From Sphingomonas alpina (GTDB lineage: Bacteria; Pseudomonadota; Alphaproteobacteria; Sphingomonadales; Sphingomonadaceae), in the NCBI RefSeq assembly GCF_014490665.1, contig NZ_CP061038.1, forward strand, positions 992,001 through 1,056,000: 64,000 nucleotides of DNA. The letters are read 5' to 3'. Shown piece after piece: positions 55,468 through 63,841 of this stretch. The number at the start of each line of letters is the position of its first letter. Position 1 is the first letter of the stretch. The position numbers and the translations under genes were made by a program. The notes under the pieces were generated by a model, which was not told the DNA's origin, ran no database searches, and was given only the letters and a program-made list of their open reading frames with translations.

Positions 55468-55490
55468 GGGAGCAAGACAAAAATGCTCCC
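55468..55490 (+). terminator. Possible terminator or attenuator after phyR
   Basis: GGGAGC (55468-55473) and GCTCCC (55485-55490) form a stem with an A-rich loop. CTCCC just upstream can also pair with the GGGAG, giving two exclusive structures. No T-run follows. Confidence 0.35.
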
Positions 55491-55539
55491 GGCAGGATAA
55501 CGATACGGACCCAAAACGGTTTTCGTTGGTTGACCCTGT

Positions 55540-55677
55540 ATGACCGACCAAGAAGAAATCCATATCGATGGCCAGGACGCCCGCGCGGGCGCGACGCCGA
55601 AGATGACGCGCTATATTCTCGGCATCTCGCTGCCGCTGGTCATCATAATCTTTGCTCTTCTATTGCTTTGGCGCTGA
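55540..55677 (+). CDS. Small single-pass membrane protein between phyR and ecfG
   Basis: This 45-residue protein is too short for a standard gene call but has a normal shape. A charged start (MTDQEEIHIDGQDARAG) leads to a hydrophobic helix (ILGISLPLVIIIFALLLLW) ending in Arg. It sits between phyR and ecfG in the same direction. I do not know a function. A stress-regulated membrane microprotein is the simplest guess. ATG 55540 follows no strong ribosome site. No antisense competitor is better. Confidence 0.5.
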   Translation: MTDQEEIHIDGQDARAGATPKMTRYILGISLPLVIIIFALLLLWR

Positions 55678-55763
55678 GTCCAAGCAATTGAAATATGGGC
55701 GAGTGCTGGCTTTTGCCCGGCACTCGTCCTATGTTTGTCGCCAGCGATACGAAACGGATATGC

Positions 55764-56405
55764 ATGACTGAGGCCGACGCGAACGACGACGACATCGGCC
55801 AGGAGCCGGTGGAGCACGTTCCGCTTTCAGATCCCGAGTTCAAGAAGGAGCTGGCGCAGGTCATTCCGCACTTGCGTGCCTTTGGCCGCTCGCTGTCGGG
55901 CAACCGCGACCTTGCCGACGATCTGGTGCAGGAAACGCTGATGAAGGCATGGGCGGCGCGGCAGCGCTTCCAGGCCGGCACCAACATGCGTGCCTGGACC
56001 TTCATCATCTTGCGCAACCTCTATCTCAGTCAGATGCGCCGGGCACGATTCAAAGGCGAATGGGACGATCTTGTCGCCGATCGCATTCTTGCCGCACCGG
56101 CAAGCCAGGACAAGCATGTCGAACTGGGTGATATGCAGCGCGCGCTGCTGCATTTGCCGCAGCCACAGCGTGAGGCACTGATTCTGGTCGGTGCGGGCGG
56201 GTTTGCCTATGAAGAAGCAGCAGAGATCTGCGGCGTCGCCGTGGGCACGATCAAAAGCCGCGTCGCACGCGGGCGCGTTGCGCTCGAAACGATCCTCAAC
56301 GACGGATCGCTACCGTCCCGGCGGACGCACAATAACGAAGCGGGGATGACCGCGCTCGACACGATCATGGGTGATGTCGAAGAATTGAGCCGAGACCGGG
56401 GCTGA
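55764..56405 (+). CDS. ecfG: General stress response sigma factor EcfG
   Basis: This 213-residue ECF sigma factor directs the GSR regulon. Region 2 is clear (DLADDLVQETLMKAWAARQRF, then TNMRAWTFIILRNLYLSQMR) and region 4 is GGFAYEEAAEICGVAVGTIK followed by SRVARGRVAL. The frame can start at 55695, 55731 or 55764. I chose ATG 55764, which gives the shorter N-terminus. It follows the small membrane protein and a hairpin at 55699-55725. An extra NepR-like gene converges from downstream. Confidence 0.9.
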   Translation: MTEADANDDDIGQEPVEHVPLSDPEFKKELAQVIPHLRAFGRSLSGNRDLADDLVQETLMKAWAARQRFQAGTNMRAWTFIILRNLYLSQMRRARFKGEWDDLVADRILAAPASQDKHVELGDMQRALLHLPQPQREALILVGAGGFAYEEAAEICGVAVGTIKSRVARGRVALETILNDGSLPSRRTHNNEAGMTALDTIMGDVEELSRDRG

Positions 56406-56412
56406 CTCTGAT

Positions 56413-56436
56413 TCAAGTCGGCGTGGTTCGACTTGA
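56413..56436. terminator. Hairpin between convergent ecfG and NepR-like genes
   Basis: TCAAGTCG and its complement CGACTTGA pair around an 8-base loop. The hairpin lies between the two stop codons and could stop transcription from both sides. Confidence 0.55.
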
Positions 56437-56442
56437 GGTCGT

Positions 56443-56631
56443 TCAGGAACGAGCGGGCGTCGCTTCCACCTGATCGAGGTTCTTCAGCAGTGCCGCGAAG
56501 TCTTCGGGCATGCCATCATGCTGGAACGCCGACCGTAACGCCCGGCCGATCATATCGCTGGCGCGCGGAGGCTCAACGATGAATATGCCCGCGGAATTTG
56601 CTCCTGAGGTCGGTGATAAAGGCTTCGACAT
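56443..56631 (-). CDS. Second NepR-like anti-sigma factor
   Basis: This 62-residue gene starts at ATG 56631. After a 25-residue lead it has IGRALRSAFQHDGMPEDFAA followed by LLKNLDQ. The pattern (IG..LR..F......P..F..LL..L) matches the NepR anti-sigma helices. It converges on ecfG, with stop codons 38 bases apart. A second NepR would add a further brake on EcfG or serve another ECF sigma. The longer frame upstream of 56631 runs into the glnE region and is not supported. I infer function from the pattern only. Confidence 0.65.
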   Translation of the reverse strand: MSKPLSPTSGANSAGIFIVEPPRASDMIGRALRSAFQHDGMPEDFAALLKNLDQVEATPARS

Positions 56632-56706
56632 GACCGCTAAACGCCTGGCATTGATATTTGTTGCTTGCCAAGACTTCACCACCCGGCCGATGCCCATAAT
56701 GAATAC

Positions 56707-59391
56707 ATGACCAGCATGACGCCCGACCCCCGGATCATCGGCGCCGCAGCGCGAGCCGCGGCCGAGGCGCCGTTCCTGGCGATGATCATGGGGCGCGAAC
56801 CCGAGATCGCGGCGCTTGCACAAAACGGGATATTGCCGGCGCTGGATGCGGTGTCGATCGTCGACCCTGCCATGCCGATCGCCCGCCGTCTCAGGCTGGA
56901 GCGCCGCCGCCTGGCATTGATCGTTGCGCTTGGCGACCTCGCCGGCGTGCTCGATCTGACCGCGGTCACGGGCGCGTTGAGCGATTTTGCCGACCGTGCG
57001 CTCGATACCGCGATCCGCACAGCGATCCTGGAGCGCACGCCGGATGCGGAACCGGCCGGCTTCGCAGCGATCGCGCTCGGCAAACAAGGCAGTCACGAGC
57101 TCAACTATTCGTCCGATATCGACCCGATCCTGATTTTCGACCCGGAGATACTCCCGCGCCGCGCGCGTGAAGAACCACAGGAGGCAGCGGTACGGATCGG
57201 CAAGCGGGTGGTCGAATTGCTCCAGGCCCGCGACGGTGACGGCTATGTGTTGCGCGTCGACCTTCGCTTGCGGCCTTCACCCGAGGCAACGCCGATCGCG
57301 CTGCCGGTGGATGCGGCGATTTCCTATTATGAATCGCAGGCGCTGCCATGGGAACGCGCCGCCTTTATCCGCGCGCGTGCGGCCGCCGGCGATATCGATC
57401 TGGGCCGCCGGTTCCTGGAGGCGGTGCGGCCATTCGTATGGCGGCGCGCGCTCGATTTCGGGGCGATCGGGGAGATCCGGGGCATTTCGCGCCGCATCCG
57501 CGACCATCATGCGCAAGGCCAGGCGTTCGGACCCGGTTTCGACCTGAAGCGCGGCCGGGGTGGTATCCGTGAAGTCGAATTTTTCGCGCAAATCCATCAG
57601 CTTATTCATGGCGGTCGCGATCCGGTGTTACGCGCTCCCGCCACCTGTGACGCATTGGCGCGGCTGGCCGAAGCGGGATGGATCCCGGCCGACGAGGCAA
57701 TGGCGATGGCCGCCGCTTACACATTGTTTCGCACCGTCGAGCACCGCGTCCAGATGGTCGATGATCGTCAGACGCACCACCTGCCGGTCGGTGCGGCGCT
57801 GGATGGGGTCGCCCAGCTGCACGGCGTCGAAAATGGGGATGCATTGCTCGACCTGCTGCGCCCGCATGTCGCGAGCACCGCGCGAATCTATGATTCCATC
57901 GAACCTGAGGACAATAGCTCGCTGTCAAGCGACACGGACCGGCTTGCCGAACAACTGGCCGCCGCGGGATTTGCCGATATCGAGGGTGCGGTTCAGCGGA
58001 TCGTGCAATGGCGCGCCGGTAGCTATGCCGCATTGCGCAGTCCGGCGGCGCTGGAAGCGCTGGAAGCCGTCCTGCCCGGGCTGATCGAGGCGCTGGGCAC
58101 CTCGCCGGATCCACATGCCGCGATCCTGCGGCTCGACGCGATGCTCGCGCGCCTGCCAAGTGCGATCAATTTCCTGCGCCTGATCGAGGCGCGGCCCGCT
58201 TTGGCGCGGTTGCTCGGTGCGATCCTGAGCCACGCAGCACCGCTGGCGGAGGCGCTCGGGCGGCGGGCGGAACTGCTTGACGGATTGATCGATGCGACCG
58301 CGCTGGATCCGGTCGGGCCGGTCGATGTGCTGGCGGCCGAGATGTCGGCAGGAGAGGAGGATGCCGATTATCAGGCGCAACTCGATCATGTCCGCAAGAT
58401 CGTCGGCGAAAAACGCTTCGCCCTGGGCGCGCAGATCGTTGCCGGCGCGAGCGATCCGCTCGACGTGGCGGCGGGATATGCGCGCGTCGCGGAGGCCGCG
58501 ATCGAAGCGCTGGCGCATGCGACCGTCGCCGAATTCGCGCTTCGGCACGGCCGGGTACCGGACAGTGAGCTGGTCATTCTGGCGCTGGGGCGCATGGGCG
58601 GCGGGGTGATGACTCATGCATCGGACCTCGACCTGATCTATCTTTTTACCGGGGATTTTTCGGCTGAATCCGACGGGGAAAAACCCTTGGGTGCAGTGCT
58701 TTACTATAACAGGCTTGCACAGCGTCTTACCGCGGCACTGTCGGTCTCGACTGCTTCCGGGCCGCTCTATGAGGTCGATACGCGGCTGCGCCCGTCGGGC
58801 ACGCAGGGCCCGCTCAGCGTCTCGCTGGACGGTTTTGCGCGCTATCAACGGGAAAGCGCCTGGACCTGGGAGCATATGGCGCTGACGCGGGCCCGGCCGG
58901 TGTTCGGATCGGCGGCGGCGCGCGCGGCAGTGGTTGCCGTGATCGACGATGTGCTGGCGGGTAACCGGCCGCGGCGCGACATCATCGCCGAGGCAGCGAC
59001 GATGCGTGGCGAGATGGCGGCGCACAAACCGCCCCAGGGGCCGCTCGACGCCAAGCTTCTGCCGGGCGGGCTCGTGGATCTCGAATTCGCCGTGCACGTC
59101 GCCCAACTGACCCATCTCGACGGGTTCGACCCGCATCTCGGCCGGGCGATCGACCGGCTGATTGCCGCCGGTCTTGCGCCCGCCGCGATGAAGGCGGCGC
59201 ATGATCTGCTCACCCGCATGATCGTCACGCTGCGGCTTGTCGCGCCGGAGGCGGAGACGCCCGCGCCGGCGACCCAGGCGCTGATCGCGCGCGCATTGGG
59301 GATGGAAAGCTGGGACGCAGCCATTGCCTCGTTCGAGCGGACGCGGCAGGAAGTCGAAGATTTCTGGCAGGCGGTATCGGGGAGAGCGTGA
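56707..59391 (+). CDS. glnE: Bifunctional glutamine synthetase adenylyltransferase/adenylyl-removing enzyme
   Basis: GlnE adenylylates and deadenylylates glutamine synthetase in response to nitrogen status through PII. The 894-residue protein has two nucleotidyltransferase domains. The N-terminal (removing) domain has GKQGSHELNYSSDIDPILIF near residue 125, and the C-terminal (adenylylating) domain has LGRMGGGVMTHASDLDLIYLF near residue 630. A helical R domain separates them, with a GKRVVEL stretch near 165. ATG 56707 was chosen over ATG 56665. glnA is not in this window. Confidence 0.93.
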   Translation: MTSMTPDPRIIGAAARAAAEAPFLAMIMGREPEIAALAQNGILPALDAVSIVDPAMPIARRLRLERRRLALIVALGDLAGVLDLTAVTGALSDFADRALDTAIRTAILERTPDAEPAGFAAIALGKQGSHELNYSSDIDPILIFDPEILPRRAREEPQEAAVRIGKRVVELLQARDGDGYVLRVDLRLRPSPEATPIALPVDAAISYYESQALPWERAAFIRARAAAGDIDLGRRFLEAVRPFVWRRALDFGAIGEIRGISRRIRDHHAQGQAFGPGFDLKRGRGGIREVEFFAQIHQLIHGGRDPVLRAPATCDALARLAEAGWIPADEAMAMAAAYTLFRTVEHRVQMVDDRQTHHLPVGAALDGVAQLHGVENGDALLDLLRPHVASTARIYDSIEPEDNSSLSSDTDRLAEQLAAAGFADIEGAVQRIVQWRAGSYAALRSPAALEALEAVLPGLIEALGTSPDPHAAILRLDAMLARLPSAINFLRLIEARPALARLLGAILSHAAPLAEALGRRAELLDGLIDATALDPVGPVDVLAAEMSAGEEDADYQAQLDHVRKIVGEKRFALGAQIVAGASDPLDVAAGYARVAEAAIEALAHATVAEFALRHGRVPDSELVILALGRMGGGVMTHASDLDLIYLFTGDFSAESDGEKPLGAVLYYNRLAQRLTAALSVSTASGPLYEVDTRLRPSGTQGPLSVSLDGFARYQRESAWTWEHMALTRARPVFGSAAARAAVVAVIDDVLAGNRPRRDIIAEAATMRGEMAAHKPPQGPLDAKLLPGGLVDLEFAVHVAQLTHLDGFDPHLGRAIDRLIAAGLAPAAMKAAHDLLTRMIVTLRLVAPEAETPAPATQALIARALGMESWDAAIASFERTRQEVEDFWQAVSGRA

Positions 59392-59862
59392 GTGGCAAAA
59401 ATCGAGGAGGGCTCGAAACTCCCGGATGTCGGCCTGGCGACGCCGAGTGGCGGGCGGGTCAATCTGCGCGGCTATGCCGGCAAGCCTTTCGTGCTGTATT
59501 TCTATCCCAAGGACGATACCGCCGGCTGTACCCGCGAAGCGCAGGATTTCAGTCAACTCTATCCGGAATTCAGGGCGCTCGGTGCCGAGGTCCTTGGTGT
59601 GTCGCTGGATACGCCGGGCAAGCATCAGAAATTCATCGACAAATATGAACTGACCGTGCCGCTTGCGACCGACGATGAGCGCGCGGCGATCGAGGCGTTC
59701 GGCGTCTGGATCGAAAAGAGCCTGTACGGCAGAACCTATATGGGCATCGACCGCTCGACCTTTTTGTTCGATGCGAAAGGGGTGCTCGTACGAACGTGGC
59801 GACGGGTGCGGGTGCCGGGCCACGCCGCAGCGGTACTCGAGGCGGTCAAGGGGCTCGATTGA
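59392..59862 (+). CDS. bcp: Thiol peroxidase/peroxiredoxin (BCP family)
   Basis: This 156-residue peroxiredoxin reduces hydroperoxides. It has the active-site motif FYPKDDTAGCTREAQDF, in which Cys is the peroxidatic residue, with Thr and Arg in the usual places. The resolving Cys found five residues later in many BCP proteins is absent, so it looks like a 1-Cys form. GTG 59392 directly follows the glnE TGA, suggesting coupled translation. The following 273 bp (59863-60135) hold no clear gene. Confidence 0.88.
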   Translation: MAKIEEGSKLPDVGLATPSGGRVNLRGYAGKPFVLYFYPKDDTAGCTREAQDFSQLYPEFRALGAEVLGVSLDTPGKHQKFIDKYELTVPLATDDERAAIEAFGVWIEKSLYGRTYMGIDRSTFLFDAKGVLVRTWRRVRVPGHAAAVLEAVKGLD

Positions 59863-60135
59863 GGCCGTAAAGCGGTCGATCCGCTCGAGAGATTCGGCGC
59901 ACAACGCACCAATGCGACATTGGTTCACGGATAATTTTGGGCGCGATTAAGCGAGTGTTCAACGACTCGCCGTGCGACTCAGCCGGTTTGCCCCGCTAAC
60001 CCGTTCCAGCCCTTGCCGTACACTGACAACGTGAGTCAGAACCCGGTCGTCAAGAACGCGGAGGGGCTGCGATCGAGACGAAAAAAGAGCTGTCGGCATG
60101 TTTCGGCAACTCCAAAATAGGTCGCTGGGGACTCA

Positions 60136-61335
60136 ATGAGCACAAATTCAGTTGCGTCAGCCGCGAAGTTTATCGCGCGGTTCCAGGCGTATTTTACCAC
60201 TCGCGACGTGATTTTTCACGACGGCCGTGACCTTCGCCGGTTCAGCATCGGAGGCCGCACCCAGGCCCTGATGGCCGGGGTTGCCGGCATCACCCTGTGT
60301 TTTTCGGCATATGGCGTGGCGCAGGCCGCAGTCGGCGCAGTGGCACTGAGCGGTATCGTCGATGCCCCCTTGTCGCCCGAAGCCAAGGTTGCGCAGATGC
60401 AGGCCCGCGTCGCCAAGATGCAGGCGGATGTGGCCGCGATCAAGAATGTCGCCCAGGCTCATGCCACCCGGGTCGAGCAACGGCAGGCGTTGATCTCTGC
60501 GGTCATGACCGGCAAGGGCGATCCGCGCGTGCTGTCGATGACCGCACCGGCCATCGATCCCGCCGATGCCAAGGTCGCTGCCGATGTGATCAAGCCGCTG
60601 CAGCAGGTCGAGGCCCGTCAGATTTCGCTCGCCGTGAAGGCCCGCCAGGCCGCCGAGCAACGCTATGCAATGACCATCCAGCACGTCCGTCGCCTCGGCA
60701 TCGCGCCGGAGCGTTTTGCGACCCGCGCTGCAAAGATGCCGGCGATGGGTGGCCCGTTCGAAGCCGCCGACAGCGCAGAAGCGACCGCCGAGGCCCGCGC
60801 CGACGTTCAGTTCCGCTCGCTGTTCATGACCTGGAAGAAGCTCGATTCGCTTGAACAGGGTGTGATCGCGATTCCATCGGCCCAGCCGGTCGAGCATCTC
60901 AGCTTCACCAGCAATTATGGCGTCCGTTCCGATCCGTTTCGCGGCACGGCGGCGATGCATGCCGGTGTCGATATTCCGGGCCCGCTCGGCACGCCGGTCT
61001 ACGCCACTGCCGACGGCATCATCGGTCGCGCCGAACGCGCCGGTGGTTACGGCAATCTGGTCGAGATCAATCACGGCAAGGGCATCCAGACGCGTTACGG
61101 CCATCTGTCGAAGATCCTCGTCGCCGCCAATACCCGGGTGAAGCGTGGTCAGTTGATCGCGCTGATGGGTTCGACCGGCCGCTCGACCGGCAGCCATCTT
61201 CATTATGAAGTCCGCATCGACGGTCATGCGGTCAACCCGATCCCGTTCCTGCAGACCGCCGATTATCTGCAGGCGGTGCAGGATCGTGCGCTCAAGATGA
61301 CGCCGACATCCATCGGCGGCCCTGCGGGCCAGTAA
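60136..61335 (+). CDS. M23 family peptidoglycan endopeptidase
   Basis: This 399-residue protein has one N-terminal membrane segment (about 45-67), a central coiled-coil region ([20 protein letters not shown]), and a C-terminal LytM/M23 domain with zinc ligands in HAGVDIPG near residue 275 and in [17 protein letters not shown] near residue 355. It may cut peptide cross-links in the envelope, or act like EnvC as an amidase activator. The metal ligands appear present, favouring an active enzyme. It is followed by a hairpin and then erpA. Confidence 0.85.
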   Translation: MSTNSVASAAKFIARFQAYFTTRDVIFHDGRDLRRFSIGGRTQALMAGVAGITLCFSAYGVAQAAVGAVALSGIVDAPLSPEAKVAQMQARVAKMQADVAAIKNVAQAHATRVEQRQALISAVMTGKGDPRVLSMTAPAIDPADAKVAADVIKPLQQVEARQISLAVKARQAAEQRYAMTIQHVRRLGIAPERFATRAAKMPAMGGPFEAADSAEATAEARADVQFRSLFMTWKKLDSLEQGVIAIPSAQPVEHLSFTSNYGVRSDPFRGTAAMHAGVDIPGPLGTPVYATADGIIGRAERAGGYGNLVEINHGKGIQTRYGHLSKILVAANTRVKRGQLIALMGSTGRSTGSHLHYEVRIDGHAVNPIPFLQTADYLQAVQDRALKMTPTSIGGPAGQ

Positions 61336-61341
61336 GTTTTC

Positions 61342-61372
61342 CTTCCCTCTCCCGATCGCGGGAGAAGGGAAG
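61342..61372 (+). terminator. Probable terminator of the M23 peptidase gene
   Basis: CTTCCCTCTCCCG pairs with CGGGAGAAGGGAAG across a 4-base loop, with one bulged base. It follows the stop by six bases and belongs to the CCCTCTCCC hairpin family. No strong T-run follows. Confidence 0.6.
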
Positions 61373-61421
61373 AAGTGATCGGCCGGTTGCCGTCACCCCC
61401 GCGACCGCCTATCTCCAATTC

Positions 61422-61763
61422 ATGGCCACATTAGCTCAAGCCGAGATCACCCTGACGCCGTCGGCCGCGTCGCGCGTCGCCGCGATTGCCGCGCGACAGG
61501 GAAAGCCTGCCATCCTCAGGCTTGCGGTCGATGGCGGTGGTTGTTCCGGTTTCCAGTACAAATTCGAACTCGCCGATGCGGTCGCGGATGATGATGCGGT
61601 GGCGGAAACCGAGGCGGTCAAGCTGGTGGTCGATCCGGTCAGTCTCGATCTCGTGCGCGGTTGTGCGGTCGACTATGTCGAATCGCTTGGTGGTGCGGCG
61701 TTCAAGGTCGAGAATCCCAACGCTGCGTCGGGCTGCGGCTGCGGCTCGAGCTTTTCGGTCTGA
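61422..61763 (+). CDS. erpA: A-type Fe-S carrier protein (ErpA/IscA/HesB family)
   Basis: This 113-residue protein carries Fe-S clusters to target proteins. The conserved Cys are in [11 protein letters not shown] near residue 42 and in the C-terminal [12 protein letters not shown] (CxC). The length and [13 protein letters not shown] start fit ErpA. It lies seven bases before xth, so the two are probably one operon. In many alphaproteobacteria erpA is beside dgt instead. Confidence 0.9.
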   Translation: MATLAQAEITLTPSAASRVAAIAARQGKPAILRLAVDGGGCSGFQYKFELADAVADDDAVAETEAVKLVVDPVSLDLVRGCAVDYVESLGGAAFKVENPNAASGCGCGSSFSV

Positions 61764-61769
61764 TCCGCT

Positions 61770-62540
61770 TTGAAGATCGTCACCTATAATGTGAACGGCA
61801 TCAAGGCGCGCTTGCCGCGTCTGGTCGAGTATCTCGCCGAGCAGCAGCCCGATGTGGTGTGCCTGCAGGAGTTGAAATCGAGCGACGAGACCTTTCCCGA
61901 GGCGGACATCCGCGCGGCGGGATATGGCGCCGTGTGGCACGGCCAGAAGAGCTGGAACGGCGTCGCGGTGCTCGCCAGGGGCAGCGACCCGATCGAGCGG
62001 CAGCGCGGGCTGGCCGGCGAAACCGAGGACGACCATAGTCGTTATCTGGAAGCTGAGGTGGATGGCGTGGTGATTGCGTCGATCTACTTACCCAACGGTA
62101 ACCCGCAACCTGGGCCGAAATTCGATTACAAGCTGCGCTGGATCGATCGTCTCGCTGCGCGCGCGCGCGAATTGCTGGTTGAAGAAAAGCCGGTGGTGCT
62201 GGCAGGCGACTATAATGTCATTCCCAATGACGACGACACGTTTTCGGTGCGCGCGATGCAGGATGATGCGCTGATGCAGCCCGAAAGCCGTGAAGGGTTC
62301 CGGCGTCTCGTCGCGCAGGGCTGGACCGATGCGCTGCGCACCCGCCATCCCAGGGGCGGCGTGTGGACCTTCTGGGATTATCAGGCCGGCGCGTGGCAAC
62401 GCGATGCGGGCTTTCGGATCGACCATTTGCTGCTGAGTCCTATGGCTGCCGACCGGCTGGTCGATGCCGGTGTCGACAAGGAGTATCGCGCACGCGAAAA
62501 AGCGAGCGACCACGCGCCGACTTGGGCGCGGCTGCGCTGA
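61770..62540 (+). CDS. xth: Exodeoxyribonuclease III
   Basis: Xth (ExoIII/APE family) cuts at abasic sites and has 3' exonuclease and phosphatase activities. The 256-residue protein begins KIVTYNVNGIKARLPRLVEYL, has CLQELKSSDETFPE with the catalytic Glu, YLPNGNPQPGPKFDYKL, GDYNVIPNDDDTF with the catalytic Asp and Asn, and DHAPTWARL with the final His. It starts at TTG 61770, six bases after erpA. Length is normal. Confidence 0.93.
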   Translation: MKIVTYNVNGIKARLPRLVEYLAEQQPDVVCLQELKSSDETFPEADIRAAGYGAVWHGQKSWNGVAVLARGSDPIERQRGLAGETEDDHSRYLEAEVDGVVIASIYLPNGNPQPGPKFDYKLRWIDRLAARARELLVEEKPVVLAGDYNVIPNDDDTFSVRAMQDDALMQPESREGFRRLVAQGWTDALRTRHPRGGVWTFWDYQAGAWQRDAGFRIDHLLLSPMAADRLVDAGVDKEYRAREKASDHAPTWARLR

Positions 62541-62551
62541 CCGGTGCCACG

Positions 62552-62804
62552 GTGAGCTTCGACTTGCAGAAGATGCTCCACCGCAAGGGTGAATTCGAAA
62601 CGGCCCGGCTCGACGATTTTGCGTTTCGCGCGCGGGCACGGACGATGCGGTTGCTGGCGACGGCAATTGAGCGGAGTCCGGAGGATCTCGTTGCGCTGAT
62701 CGCGACGATGGACGATGACGCGATACTCGGTCGCCTGGCTGACGACGGCGGAAGCAGCGTTGCGACGCGAATTCGGCGATCCCACCCCGGTAAGATTGGC
62801 GTGA
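62552..62804 (+). CDS. Small conserved hypothetical protein, 3' end frameshifted
   Basis: The frame starts at GTG 62552 and codes DLQKMLHRKGEFETARLDDF, then RARTMRLLATAIER and LVALIATMDDDAILGRLAD. In this frame it continues unbroken into the next gene's signal peptide, which is unlikely. In the +1 frame the sequence reads TAEAALRREFGDPTPVRLA and ends in a TGA overlapping the next GTG (GTGA). A one-base excess near 62740 would join these. The family is small, Arg/Leu-rich and of unknown function. Confidence 0.55.
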
Positions 62805-63595
62805 AATATTTACTGATCGCGGTTTCGATGGGTTTGCTGTCGGGCACCGCCCAGGCGGCGGAGCGCGATTATTGCCCCGAACGCCCGGGCATCGGCACGC
62901 CCGCCTGCACGATCGCACCTGGACGCATCTCGCTTGAAACAGGGCTTGTCGACTGGACCCGCGAAGACGATTCGAGCACGCGTAGCGATACGATCCTGAT
63001 CGGCGATACGCTGGTCCGGATCGGCCTGACCGACACGATCGAAGCGCAGCTGGGCTGGACGCCGTTTGGCCATGCACGGACCCGCGACAAGAACAGCGCG
63101 GCGATCGATCGCGCCAATCGGGTCGGCGATGTGCTGCTTGGTTTCAAGGCGAATGTGCACAATCCCGACGGCAGCGGATTTTCGGTCGCGGTTCATCCGT
63201 TCGTGACCTTACCGGTCGGGCGCGGACCGGTCGGGGCAGGGGATTGGGGCGCCGGCCTGGTCGTACCGGTAACCTATGATTTGAGCGATGCGCTCAATCT
63301 TGAACTCTCGCCCGAACTGGATGCGGCTGTGGACCAGGATGGCAACGGCCGGCACCTGGCATTCAGCGGCACGATGGGGCTGGGGGTTGCGATCACCCCG
63401 GCGGTGACGGGCACGGTCGAATTCCAGGCCTTGCGCGATGACGATCCCTCCGGGGCGACGACGCAGGCCTTGGCTGGCCTGTCGTTGGGGTGGATGGCGA
63501 ATGACGCGCTGCAACTCGACATTGGCGGTGCGATTGGCCTCAATCATGCGAGTCCTGATAGCGAGATTTATCTCGGAATATCGCGTCGCTTTTAG
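62801..63595 (+). CDS. Outer-membrane protein of the phenol MetA-pathway/transporter type
   Basis: This 264-residue protein starts at GTG 62801 with a signal peptide (KYLLIAVSMGLLSGTAQAAE). The rest shows alternating beta-strand patterns ending in an aromatic residue (GISRRF), typical of outer-membrane barrels. The blocks RPGIGTPACTIAPGRISLET and DKNSAAIDRANRVGDVLLGF, and the GTMGLGVAITP segment, fit the MetA-pathway phenol-degradation family or related transporters. A palindrome follows at 63683. Function is only inferred. Confidence 0.7.
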   Translation: MKYLLIAVSMGLLSGTAQAAERDYCPERPGIGTPACTIAPGRISLETGLVDWTREDDSSTRSDTILIGDTLVRIGLTDTIEAQLGWTPFGHARTRDKNSAAIDRANRVGDVLLGFKANVHNPDGSGFSVAVHPFVTLPVGRGPVGAGDWGAGLVVPVTYDLSDALNLELSPELDAAVDQDGNGRHLAFSGTMGLGVAITPAVTGTVEFQALRDDDPSGATTQALAGLSLGWMANDALQLDIGGAIGLNHASPDSEIYLGISRRF

Positions 63596-63682
63596 GAAGT
63601 CGGCCACGCGCGCGTTAAAAATTCACCGCATCTTTTGATCGACGCGCGGGTGGACTGAAACGGCGCTCGGATAAAATGCCAA

Positions 63683-63705
63683 TGATCAGCAAAAATTGCT
63701 GATCA
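63683..63705. terminator. AT-rich palindrome after the outer-membrane protein gene
   Basis: TGATCAGCAA and TTGCTGATCA pair around AAA. It lies in an AT-rich spacer (63596-63838) that otherwise has no gene. It may end the outer-membrane protein transcript. Confidence 0.55.
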
Positions 63706-63841
63706 ACGGGATTATTTCGGACATCTTTCCGGCTGAAAATCAGCTAACTCATTGAAATTGCATCTGTAGAGTGTTTGGCATGGCTAATGCAGTAACACAG
63801 ATGCGGCCGGGAGTAACGGTCCGCACCAAGCGGAGGAAATG

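Noticed and set aside
57925..59928. 667-residue minus-strand frame opposite glnE
   Set aside because: Shadow of glnE, whose nucleotidyltransferase motifs are clear.
59863..60135. 29-codon frame before the M23 gene (GTG 60031 to TAG)
   Set aside because: Too short, no ribosome site or conservation that I can judge.
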